Positions 18,344 through 26,218 of a DNA stretch of 64,000 bases are shown piece after piece. Source of the stretch: Sulfurovum sp. UBA12169 (GTDB lineage: Bacteria > Campylobacterota > Campylobacteria > Campylobacterales > Sulfurovaceae). Position 1 is the stretch's first letter, and each line of letters opens with the position of its first letter. A program made the position numbers and the translations under genes. The notes beneath the pieces were generated by a model. It was not told the DNA's origin and did not search any database. It saw nothing but the letters and a program-made list of their open reading frames with translations. Location: the NCBI GenBank assembly GCA_002742845.1, contig DLUH01000005.1:848586-912585 (forward strand), given 5' to 3'.

Positions 18344-19082
18344 AGATGATTTTTCCTATAAGATATGATGTTTGCGTGTCATAAAGATAGACAATCAGTG
18401 TTGCAAGTGCCAAAAAAGGCACAAACGGTACGCCTGTTTCGCGATTGATCAATGAGGGAACCATTGCCAGTACGGCCGAAAGAAAAAGGGCAACAAAAAA
18501 GTTTGGAAATCCAAGAAGGGCACCCATGGTTCCGGCAACAATGACATCTGCACTGCCCATCGCCTCTTTTTTTGCAAGAAAAGAAGAAACTAATCCGATA
18601 AGATAAAGTCCTCCTGCGGCAATGGCTGCATATAAAGCGGCATGTATGAAGTCCGGCTGAATCAAAGCAAAAATCAAGGCAGAAAAATTGACATTATCCG
18701 GAACAGCCATATATTTAAAATCGATCATCACCAAAGCAAGGAGTGCGGCAAAAGAAGCAGCCGCAAAAGGCAAATACCACACTAACCCCATTTTCATATA
18801 AAGCGCTGTAAAAATGAGTCCGGTAATCAGCTCGAGCATGGGATACTGTATGGCAATTTTTTCGCCGCAAAAATAACATTTTCCGCGCAATGCAATCCAC
18901 GAAACGAGAGGAATATTGTGCCACCATCGAAGCGGCGTATGGCAGCTTTGACATTTTGATGCCGGAAAAACGATACTTTCACCTTTGGGGATACGGTAAA
19001 TAACTACATTTAAAAAGGAACCGATGGTGATTCCCAAAATAAACACGGCTATGGCTACGGGAAGCAGAATCTCTTCTTGCAT
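18336..19082 (-). CDS. Prepilin peptidase (A24 family)
   Basis: The 248-residue membrane protease would cleave and N-methylate type IV prepilin-like leaders. The N-terminal methylase region has the motif GSFLNVVIYRIP and two Zn-type cysteine pairs, CQSC and CYFC. The catalytic aspartates are the one in VMIDFKYMAVPD and the one in MGSADVIVAG, the latter in place of the usual GxGD. About eight hydrophobic segments are visible. I chose the ATG at 19082, preceded by GGAGG and overlapping the uppS stop (TAATG), rather than a frame start 27 codons upstream inside uppS. No pilin or secretion genes lie nearby. Confidence 0.92.
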   Translation of the reverse strand: MQEEILLPVAIAVFILGITIGSFLNVVIYRIPKGESIVFPASKCQSCHTPLRWWHNIPLVSWIALRGKCYFCGEKIAIQYPMLELITGLIFTALYMKMGLVWYLPFAAASFAALLALVMIDFKYMAVPDNVNFSALIFALIQPDFIHAALYAAIAAGGLYLIGLVSSFLAKKEAMGSADVIVAGTMGALLGFPNFFVALFLSAVLAMVPSLINRETGVPFVPFLALATLIVYLYDTQTSYLIGKIIYG

Positions 19083-19768
19083 TATAGTCCTCCAAAGCGT
19101 CTTGTGCGCTGATGGTAGTTTTGGATGATTGTATCCAATTCGTCCGCGGTAAAATCGGGCCAAAAGGTGGATGCAAAATAGAGTTCGCTATAGCTCAATT
19201 GCCAAAGCAAAAAATTTGAAATGCGCTGTTCTCCGCTGGTCCGTACAAGCAGATCGATATCAGCATAAGGTGTTTGAAGTGCTGATGATATATCCTCTTC
19301 TGTAAGCATATTTTTCCCGCTTGCAATAAGACTGTTGACTGCCGCGGTGATTTCAGCGCGTCCTCCATAGTTGAGTGCAAGTATTTGTGTGAGGTTTGTA
19401 TTGTTTTTGGTTTGCTCTTGGGTATCCAGAATCCTTTGCTGTAAGGTTTTTGAAAAAGCGCTCAAATCCCCGATTGCTCTAAATGCGATGCCTTGTTTTT
19501 GATAAGAGGATAATTCTTCTTTAAGATATCTGTCTAGCATTTTCATAAGAAATTCCACTTCTATTTTGGGGCGCTTCCAGTTTTCTGTGCTGAACGCATA
19601 AAACGTAGCCGTTTCTATCGTGGGATGTTTGGCGCAATAAGCAGTAATATCGCGAATGACTTCTGCGCCCTTTTCATGTCCTTTGGTGCGCTTTAGTCCA
19701 CGCTGCTCGGCCCATCTTCCATTGCCGTCCATGATGACAGCCAGATGCCGCAGGGGAGTATCACCCAT
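19082..19768 (-). CDS. uppS: Isoprenyl transferase / undecaprenyl diphosphate synthase
   Basis: UppS makes undecaprenyl diphosphate, the lipid carrier for peptidoglycan and O-antigen, from isopentenyl diphosphate. The 228-residue product has the catalytic Asp14 in VIMDGNGRWAEQRG, the KGHEKGAEV segment, the conserved FYAFSTENWKRP, and the C-terminal LLVRTSGEQRISNFLLWQ (18 residues) and FWPDF motifs. It overlaps coaBC by 8 bases and the prepilin peptidase by one base, so coaBC, uppS, the peptidase and the permease form a compact minus-strand operon below glmU. Confidence 0.96.
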   Translation of the reverse strand: MGDTPLRHLAVIMDGNGRWAEQRGLKRTKGHEKGAEVIRDITAYCAKHPTIETATFYAFSTENWKRPKIEVEFLMKMLDRYLKEELSSYQKQGIAFRAIGDLSAFSKTLQQRILDTQEQTKNNTNLTQILALNYGGRAEITAAVNSLIASGKNMLTEEDISSALQTPYADIDLLVRTSGEQRISNFLLWQLSYSELYFASTFWPDFTADELDTIIQNYHQRTRRFGGL

Positions 19769-21029
19769 CTATAAGCGCCTTTGCTTTGTCAAGAATATAT
19801 CCAGAAAGGGTGAGTTTGTCGGTTCTTTCTAGCGTGGTTTGACTTTCTTTTGTGATAAATGTGATTTCGTTTTCTTCTGTCCCAAAGCTTTCGCTATTGT
19901 TTAAAAGATTGTAGCATACCCCATCAACCTCTTTTTGTTCAAGCAGTGCCGCGGCATTGGCGAGGCCATGCTCGGGATCCATTTCTGCTTTAAAAGCAAT
20001 GGTTTTAATGCCTTCTTTGTTTAAAACAGAGAGGATATCCGGTGTTTGTTTTAGCTCCAAACTCCATGTGTTACCCAAGAGGCTTTTTTTGAGTTTTCCT
20101 TTTTGCGGATACCTGGGCGTAAAGTCAGAAACGGCTGCAACCATAAAGAGGTAAGGTTCTTTCTGTATGAGATGTCTGGGGTCATAGCTGTTCAGAGAGA
20201 CTTTGCTCATCTTTCCTTTTTTGGCTACGCGAACAGCATCCTGTGTGTAATCCAAAAGCTCTTTTGTGTCATCAACCTCTATGGTGTAGATATTTTGAGG
20301 CAATCCTTCTTTCCCCGCAGTGGTAATGTAGCATACGTCTGCCCCCTTAAGATAAAGGCTTAGGCAGAGTGCTTTTGCCATTTTTCCTGAAGAGAAATTG
20401 CTGATATAGCGTACTTCATCTATCTTTTCGCGGGTACCTCCGCCCGTAACCACGATACGTCTGTCTTCCCAAAAATTCTCCTTGAGCAGGGCTTTTGCCG
20501 TTTCAAAAAATATTTCAGAAGGGTCTGCCAGTGCACCCGAACCTACATCCCCGCACGCTAAAAGTTTTTCTTGCGGCTGTATGATTGTATAATCATTAAC
20601 TCCCAGCATCTTAAGGCTGCCCGCAGTGTAATGGTTTTTGAGCATTTGAGTATTGGCAGCAGGGGCAACAAGCATAGGTCCGGCATAAGCCAGAGCAGTC
20701 TGTGTTAAGAGATTATCAGCAATCCCTTTAGAAAGTTTATTGATCGTGTTGGCTGTAGCGGGAGCGATGAGGAACGTGTCGCATTTTTTGCCTATCTCAA
20801 TATGATTCAATTCTGAGACCCAGCTTTCACTGCTTTCTGTCAGTACGGGATTTCGCGTAAGTGCCTCGAAGGTCAGCGCAGAAACAAACCGTTCAGCACT
20901 GGGCGTCATCACGACATGCACCTGTGCGCCGGCTTTGACAAAAAGTCTTGCAATGTCGCAGGCTTTGTAGGCTGAAATGCTTCCTGTGACGCCCAGTAAA
21001 ATCGTTTTATTTTTTAAATCAACCTGCAT
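19761..21029 (-). CDS. coaBC: Bifunctional phosphopantothenoylcysteine synthetase/decarboxylase
   Basis: CoaBC performs two steps of coenzyme A synthesis: condensation of phosphopantothenate with cysteine, then decarboxylation to phosphopantetheine. The 422-residue protein has an N-terminal flavoprotein decarboxylase (GVTGSISAYKACDIAR; LVAPAANTQM; the substrate-clamp motif ACGDVGSGALADP). The C-terminal synthetase domain has VVTGGGTREKIDEVRYISNF (20 residues) and a KGKLKKS lysine cluster. The length is slightly above the E. coli enzyme (about 406). Its start abuts the stop of glmU with no gap. Confidence 0.95.
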   Translation of the reverse strand: MQVDLKNKTILLGVTGSISAYKACDIARLFVKAGAQVHVVMTPSAERFVSALTFEALTRNPVLTESSESWVSELNHIEIGKKCDTFLIAPATANTINKLSKGIADNLLTQTALAYAGPMLVAPAANTQMLKNHYTAGSLKMLGVNDYTIIQPQEKLLACGDVGSGALADPSEIFFETAKALLKENFWEDRRIVVTGGGTREKIDEVRYISNFSSGKMAKALCLSLYLKGADVCYITTAGKEGLPQNIYTIEVDDTKELLDYTQDAVRVAKKGKMSKVSLNSYDPRHLIQKEPYLFMVAAVSDFTPRYPQKGKLKKSLLGNTWSLELKQTPDILSVLNKEGIKTIAFKAEMDPEHGLANAAALLEQKEVDGVCYNLLNNSESFGTEENEITFITKESQTTLERTDKLTLSGYILDKAKALIDG

Positions 21030-22340
21030 CTATTTGTCTTCCTTGTTGCTCTCTGCGAGAAAAAACTTGTAAAAAAAGTTTTTTATTGTTCTAAGCGGAG
21101 CTCTTGAGATAGCAAGCTCGCCTTGCTTTATATTTTTATTGACAGTGGTTCCGGCGGCTATCATCACATCGTCTTCTATGACAATGGGCGCAACCAACTG
21201 TGTATCGCTGCCGACAAAGACATTTTTCCCAATGATTGTTTGGTGTTTGTTTTTGCCGTCATAATTGCAGGTGATGACTCCTGCGCCAAGATTGGTGCCT
21301 TCATCGATGCTCGCATCACCGATATAAGCCAGGTGTCCTGCTTTAACACCGTTGAGGGTGGATTTTTTGACTTCTACAAAATTCCCGATATGGGTGTTGA
21401 TAATTTTTGAATGCGGTCTGATGCGTCCCATAGGGCCCACGTCAGAATTTTCTATATAGGATTCTTCAATAATAGAGTGTGCTTTGATGTGTGCATTATT
21501 GAGATGGCTTTTTCCTTGGATGCACACGCCATTTTCAAGGACACATTCTCCTTCAAATGTGGCTTGACTATCAATGTAGATCGTCTCAGGCAGGCGCATG
21601 CTCACCCCTTCTTTCATCCATTTATGTCTGATGCGTCTTTGCATAATCTCTTCAGCAGACGCCAGATCAAGTTTGGAGTTGACTCCTTTAAACTCTTCTT
21701 CTTGCACAAAAACAGGGTGCACTGTTTTATTTTCATCGACTGCCATTTTAATGATGTCGGTAAGGTAGTATTCTGCTTGTGCATTGTTGTTGTTTAGTCG
21801 GGGAATATAGTTTTCCAGCATTGCTTTTTTAACGCAATACACACCGGCATTGACCGATTGTATCTTTTTTTGTGCGAACGTACAATCTTTTTCCTCTACA
21901 ATCTCCTGTACCTTATCCTCATCGATGATTACCCGCCCGTAGCCGCTTGGATCATCAAGTTTCAGGACGGACATGTTGATGTGCGCGTCACCCAGCGTAA
22001 GAGAAAGCAGAGAATCTGTCGTCATAAGCGGCATATCTCCATTGAGTATCAATACTTTATCGTGCTGTATATGTACCCCCTTCATCGCACCTCCTGTACC
22101 GGGAAACTCTTGGGCGTTTTGCCTATGAAAAGAAATTCCCTCGTACTGCGTCTCTATCTCTTTTTGGATACGGTTTGCCTGATGATAAAGCACGACCGTG
22201 ATGTCATTCGAGAGTATTTTGGCTGCATCAATCACATGAAAAAGCATAGGTTTGCCGGATATTGGATGAAGTACTTTGGGGGTGGCTGACTTCATTCTTG
22301 TTCCTTGACCCGCCGCGAGTATAACCACACTGATAGACAT
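21030..22340 (-). CDS. glmU: Bifunctional GlcNAc-1-P uridylyltransferase / GlcN-1-P acetyltransferase GlmU
   Basis: GlmU makes UDP-N-acetylglucosamine for peptidoglycan and lipid A. The 436-residue protein begins with the nucleotidyltransferase signature LAAGQGTRMKSATPKVLHP. It continues with LNGDMPLM and the Mg-binding SVNAGVYC region. From about residue 240 it forms left-handed beta-helix hexapeptide repeats. The acetyltransferase site is marked by KAGHLAYIGDASIDEGTNLG (20 residues) and GAGVITCNYDGKNKHQT. It is the first gene of the minus-strand cell-envelope/CoA operon and is divergent from trmA, with 75 bases between the chosen starts. Confidence 0.96.
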   Translation of the reverse strand: MSISVVILAAGQGTRMKSATPKVLHPISGKPMLFHVIDAAKILSNDITVVLYHQANRIQKEIETQYEGISFHRQNAQEFPGTGGAMKGVHIQHDKVLILNGDMPLMTTDSLLSLTLGDAHINMSVLKLDDPSGYGRVIIDEDKVQEIVEEKDCTFAQKKIQSVNAGVYCVKKAMLENYIPRLNNNNAQAEYYLTDIIKMAVDENKTVHPVFVQEEEFKGVNSKLDLASAEEIMQRRIRHKWMKEGVSMRLPETIYIDSQATFEGECVLENGVCIQGKSHLNNAHIKAHSIIEESYIENSDVGPMGRIRPHSKIINTHIGNFVEVKKSTLNGVKAGHLAYIGDASIDEGTNLGAGVITCNYDGKNKHQTIIGKNVFVGSDTQLVAPIVIEDDVMIAAGTTVNKNIKQGELAISRAPLRTIKNFFYKFFLAESNKEDK

Positions 22341-22415
22341 TTACACTACCTTTTAGATAAAATGATACAAATAATATTATTGCGATTATACCTAATTGTA
22401 ATTAAAGGCATTACT

Positions 22416-23534
22416 TTGAGATGTAAACATTTTGGAAATTGTGGGTCTTGCGGATTGTATGAGATGAGCTATGAAGAGCAGCTCCATGAGAAGCACGAAA
22501 GGGTGGCGCAGTTGCTTGCGCCTTATTATAAAAAAGAGTTAGAGTTGTTTGGCTCTCCTTCTTCGCACTATAGAGCCAGAGCAGAGTTTCGTATCTGGCA
22601 TGAAGGGGACCGTTGTGCATATGCAATGGGCAACTCTCAAAAAAACGGTGCGGTTTGCATCGAGGAGTGCCCCAAGGTCATCGAAGCGATCGAAAAACGT
22701 ATGTGGAGACTGCTGGAAAAGATCAATGCATCGACACAGACATTGGGACATCGGTTGTTCGCAGTAGAATTTTTGGCTACGATGACCGATGAGTGCCTCA
22801 TAACGATGCTTTATCATAAAAAGCTCGACGACGCATGGAGCACAGAAGCCAAGCTTCTCGAACAAGAGCTCGGGTGCAAAATCTTGGGCAGAAGCCGCAA
22901 ACAAAAAGTCGTACTCAGCGATGAGTATGTGACTGAAAAGCTTATTGTTGACGGCAGATGTTTTACTTATAGGCAGTATGAAAGCGGTTTTACGCAGCCC
23001 AACCCAGCGGTTAACGCAAAGATGATAGAGTGGGCTATCAGACAAGCCAAAAAAGTAGGTTATGGAGATTTTTTGGAAAGTTATTGCGGGTTGGGCAATT
23101 TTACATTGCCGCTTTCGCACTATTTTGAGAAGGTGTTGGCTACAGAGATAAGCAAGCGTTCAATTGGGGCAGCACTTGAAAATTGCCAACACAATGATAT
23201 AGCCAATATCACTTTTGCAAGACTCTCTTCTGAAGAGATGACTGAAGCGCTCAGCGGTGCACGAACATTCAACCGTCTCAAAGGAATAGACTTGCAGGCG
23301 TATGATTTTTCTATCGTTTTGGTTGATCCGCCAAGGGCGGGGCTTGATGAAGGAACAATGGCGCTTATTTCAAAAATTGATCATATTATTTACATCTCAT
23401 GCAATCCTGAAACTTTAGCAAGAGATTTGGGCGTATTGACGCAAACCCATGAGGTGGCTGAGGCTGCCTTGTTTGACCAATTTCCTCATACCGAACATAT
23501 AGAGAGCGGTGTCTTCTTGGTCAAAAAAGGGTAG
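22416..23534 (+). CDS. trmA: tRNA/rRNA (uracil-C5)-methyltransferase, TrmA type
   Basis: This 372-residue SAM-dependent enzyme methylates C5 of a uridine, most likely U54 of tRNA. Visible motifs are the SAM-binding ESYCGLGNFTLPLS, the VLVDPPRAGLDEG segment, and the nucleophile motif IYISCNPETLARDL. The N-terminus has C-x5-C-x2-C (CKHFGNCGSC), the spacing of the Fe-S cluster of RlmD-type enzymes, which E. coli TrmA lacks. RlmC/D is therefore the alternative, but there is no TRAM domain. I chose TTG at 22416 after AAAGG, where similarity starts; an upstream ATG at 22362 remains possible. The frame also runs back into glmU, which is not plausible as coding. Confidence 0.85.
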   Translation: MRCKHFGNCGSCGLYEMSYEEQLHEKHERVAQLLAPYYKKELELFGSPSSHYRARAEFRIWHEGDRCAYAMGNSQKNGAVCIEECPKVIEAIEKRMWRLLEKINASTQTLGHRLFAVEFLATMTDECLITMLYHKKLDDAWSTEAKLLEQELGCKILGRSRKQKVVLSDEYVTEKLIVDGRCFTYRQYESGFTQPNPAVNAKMIEWAIRQAKKVGYGDFLESYCGLGNFTLPLSHYFEKVLATEISKRSIGAALENCQHNDIANITFARLSSEEMTEALSGARTFNRLKGIDLQAYDFSIVLVDPPRAGLDEGTMALISKIDHIIYISCNPETLARDLGVLTQTHEVAEAALFDQFPHTEHIESGVFLVKKG

Positions 23535-23545
23535 TCAGAAACCGT

Positions 23546-23977
23546 TTATCCCAAAAGCGCTCTGTGATCGACCATTGCGCATCGGTTCTGCACGACATGG
23601 ATGCCTGCATCTTTTGCTTTTTCCGCTGCAGTATTGTTGACGATACCAATCTGCGTCCAAAGCACTTTTACATCTCCTCTTTTGATGCAAGCATCAGCGA
23701 CAGCATCGACCACCTCAGGTTTTCTAAATACAACAACCATGTCAACAGGCTCATCGATCTCCAGAAGGCTTCTGTAGACTTTTTGACCGAGAATCTCTTC
23801 TTCTTTAGGGTAAACAGGGAACATTTTATAGCCTGCTTCAAGTAAATATTTGGCAACCCTATGGCTGTCTTTTTGGGGGTTTGGGGAAGCGCCGATTACG
23901 GCAATATTTTTTGTGTCTTTAAAATATTTAATGATTTCTTCTTTATTGCTGTTAATCCTTGGAAATTCACATTCCAT
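23546..23977 (-). CDS. CoA-binding domain protein
   Basis: The 143-residue protein is a single Rossmann-like CoA-binding domain (CoA_binding_2 type). It has the glycine motif IAVIGASPNPQKDSHRVAKYL near residues 24-44, VFPVYPKE-like FPVYPKEEEILG, PVDMVVVFRKPE, and the C-terminal VQNRCAMVDHR segment. Proteins of this kind bind acyl-CoA or CoA-like nucleotides; a specific reaction is not known for the stand-alone form. It converges on trmA with an 11-base gap and is divergent from ilvA, with 52 bases between the starts. Confidence 0.88.
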   Translation of the reverse strand: MECEFPRINSNKEEIIKYFKDTKNIAVIGASPNPQKDSHRVAKYLLEAGYKMFPVYPKEEEILGQKVYRSLLEIDEPVDMVVVFRKPEVVDAVADACIKRGDVKVLWTQIGIVNNTAAEKAKDAGIHVVQNRCAMVDHRALLG

Positions 23978-24029
23978 GCTTTATCCTTTATTTTGATATA
24001 CTTTTGCCAATTATTACCTAGGATGCATA

Positions 24030-25241
24030 ATGTTAGACTTAAAACGTATTGAAAAAGCCTATAAAAGAATAGAGGAGGTAGTCTGCCGTACCCCTTTTTC
24101 TTACGCCCCGAATTTAAGCAAAATGAGCGGCTTTGAAGTGTATCTGAAAAAAGAAAATCTCCAACATACCGGTGCTTTTAAACTCCGCGGTGCTTTCAAC
24201 AAGCTGTCTTGTTTGATGGAGGAGGGATACAAAGGAGGAGTGGTTGCTGCAAGTGCGGGAAATCATGCCCAGGGTGTTGCTTTCTCTGCACAATATTTTG
24301 GTATCAGTGCGACGATTGTAATGCCTGAATCCACTCCGTTAACCAAGGTGCAAGGCGTCAAAGAGTTTGGGGCAGCGGTCATGCTGCATGGAACAAATTA
24401 TGATGAGGCTTATGCTTATGCGGTTAAGTTCGCAGAAGAAAACGATTGTACATTTGTGCATCCCTTTGCAGACGATGAGGTAATGGCGGGCCAAGGCACG
24501 ATAGCACTTGAAATGCTAGAAGAGGCAGAAGATCTTGATGCCATCGTGGTGCCTGTAGGAGGAGGAGGGCTTATTTCCGGTATTGCGTGTGCCGCCAAAA
24601 CACTCCAGGAAAAAGTTAAACTTATCGGTATATCGGCAGAAGGTGCCCCGGCGATGAAAAACTCCTATGATGCCAAGCGGCCGTTGGACTCGTTGAGTGT
24701 TCGTACGATAGCGGACGGAATTGCCGTGCGTGATGTTTCGCCTGTAACATTAAAGTATATCCTTCGCTATGTTGATGCGTTTGAGAGCGTGAGCGAAGAT
24801 GAGATTGCTTCGGCTATTTTATTTTTGCTTGAGAGACAAAAGGTATTGGTGGAGGGCGCAGGAGCCGTAGGGGTAGCGGCGCTTATGCATGGCAAAATCG
24901 ATTTACCAAAAGGAAGCAAGGTGGGAATTGTTCTCAGCGGAGGAAATATTGATGTTACGATGCTTTCGCTCATCATTGAAAAAGGGCTTACGAAGTCTGC
25001 ACGAAAAATGAAATTGGTAGTTACGTTGGTTGATAAGCCCGGAGCGCTACAGGTATTTACAAAAATATTGTCAGACATTAATGCTAATATCGTTCAAATA
25101 GGTTATGATCGAACCTCTACAAATTTGGATTTTGGGGATGCTCATGTTTCTGTTGCGCTAGAGACCAAAGGGGTAGAGCATCAAGAGCTGATACGTCAAG
25201 CGCTCAAAAAAAACGGATTTGTGTTTAAAGAGGAACAGTAA
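24030..25241 (+). CDS. ilvA: Threonine ammonia-lyase (threonine dehydratase)
   Basis: IlvA deaminates threonine to 2-oxobutanoate, committing carbon to isoleucine. The 403-residue protein carries the PLP lysine in TGAFKLRGAFNKL near residue 54, the ASAGNHAQGVAFSA motif, the PLP phosphate-binding GGGGLISG near residue 180, and a C-terminal ACT-like domain (VVTLVDKPGALQVFTKIL) for feedback control. The length fits the class with one ACT domain, shorter than the two-ACT E. coli enzyme. It lies 1 kb upstream of ilvBN on the same strand, with a Ppx/GppA gene between them, so the locus is an isoleucine/valine cluster. Confidence 0.95.
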   Translation: MLDLKRIEKAYKRIEEVVCRTPFSYAPNLSKMSGFEVYLKKENLQHTGAFKLRGAFNKLSCLMEEGYKGGVVAASAGNHAQGVAFSAQYFGISATIVMPESTPLTKVQGVKEFGAAVMLHGTNYDEAYAYAVKFAEENDCTFVHPFADDEVMAGQGTIALEMLEEAEDLDAIVVPVGGGGLISGIACAAKTLQEKVKLIGISAEGAPAMKNSYDAKRPLDSLSVRTIADGIAVRDVSPVTLKYILRYVDAFESVSEDEIASAILFLLERQKVLVEGAGAVGVAALMHGKIDLPKGSKVGIVLSGGNIDVTMLSLIIEKGLTKSARKMKLVVTLVDKPGALQVFTKILSDINANIVQIGYDRTSTNLDFGDAHVSVALETKGVEHQELIRQALKKNGFVFKEEQ

Positions 25242-25259
25242 ACGGATAAATAAAAACAG

Positions 25260-26162
25260 ATGATAGCGATTGATCTGGGTTCAAATACATTACGGGTGGT
25301 TCAGTTTGACTGCGCAAGCCAAAAGTGCATCTTTGCGTATGAAAAAATAGTAAAAACTGCTGATGGACTGGCGTACCACGGAACCATAAGCAATGAAGCG
25401 GTTAGCCGAGTCATTGATGCAATCAATGAGGCTAAAACACAAATAGATTTCAGTAAAGACAAAATCAGGGCTGTGGCTACCGAAGCACTAAGAAGTGCTG
25501 CCAACAAAGAAGAGGTTATTGTAAAGGTAAAAGAGCAGACCGGCATTGCATTTGAAATAATTAGCGGCGATGAAGAGGCAGCATTGACCTTGCTGGCGGT
25601 AAAAAAAAGATTTGAAAACTTACCGTATGCATCTAAAAATTTTATCGTAGTCGATATAGGCGGAGGATCAACCGAGCTTATTTTTCACTATTCAAATCAA
25701 GTTTTCACCAAAAGCTTTCCTCTTGGTATCGTGACCGTTGCACAAAGTTATTGTTCGCTTGAGGAGATAGAAAAGGCATTGCCCGGACTGATGATCCAGA
25801 TGAAAACATTTTGCGCTGAAATTTATGCTGTTTACGGCAAAGCGGATATGTTTGCTGCCACTGCAGGCACTCCTACTACGGTAGCCGCAATGAAACTTAA
25901 TCAAAGCTATGCAACGTATGATTCGCGAAAAATAAACGGAACATTGCTTCAAAAAGATGAGCTGGATTTCTTTTTGGGCAAACTCTTGGCTATGCCTTTT
26001 GAGCAGCGCGAATATATGGTAGGCACAGGGCGGTCTGATCTGATCGCTGCAGGGATATTGATCTTTAAACAGCTTTATACCCTTCTTGAATTTGAAGAGT
26101 GTATGGTGGTTGATGACGGGCTGCGTGAAGGTGTAGCTTTGGAGATGTGCGATAAACTCTAA
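25260..26162 (+). CDS. Ppx/GppA-family phosphatase
   Basis: The 300-residue protein belongs to the sugar-kinase/Hsp70-type ATPase superfamily branch of exopolyphosphatase and pppGpp phosphohydrolase. It shows the opening IAIDLGSNTLRVVQFD-like motif, AVATEALRSAAN near residue 78, SGDEEAALT, VVDIGGGSTELIF near residue 129, and the terminal GTGRSDLIAAGILIF. It lacks the C-terminal HD-like extension of E. coli Ppx and is of the short form common in this phylum. The choice between polyphosphate and pppGpp as substrate cannot be made from sequence. It begins 18 bases after ilvA. Confidence 0.9.
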   Translation: MIAIDLGSNTLRVVQFDCASQKCIFAYEKIVKTADGLAYHGTISNEAVSRVIDAINEAKTQIDFSKDKIRAVATEALRSAANKEEVIVKVKEQTGIAFEIISGDEEAALTLLAVKKRFENLPYASKNFIVVDIGGGSTELIFHYSNQVFTKSFPLGIVTVAQSYCSLEEIEKALPGLMIQMKTFCAEIYAVYGKADMFAATAGTPTTVAAMKLNQSYATYDSRKINGTLLQKDELDFFLGKLLAMPFEQREYMVGTGRSDLIAAGILIFKQLYTLLEFEECMVVDDGLREGVALEMCDKL

Positions 26163-26173
26163 TCTTTTTTAGC

Positions 26174-26179
26174 TATAAT
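26174..26179 (+). promoter_or_regulatory. -10 box upstream of ilvBN
   Basis: A TATAAT in AGCTATAATCGG lies 12 bases after the phosphatase stop and 40 bases before the ilvB ATG, with no clear -35. It suggests ilvBN can be transcribed apart from ilvA. Confidence 0.45.
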
Positions 26180-26218
26180 CGGAAAAATAAAATATTAAAG
26201 AAAAACGGAGTGTAGGCC

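Noticed and set aside
22539..23120. 193-codon frame antisense to trmA
   Set aside because: It lies entirely inside a well-supported gene and has no ribosome-binding site or family features.
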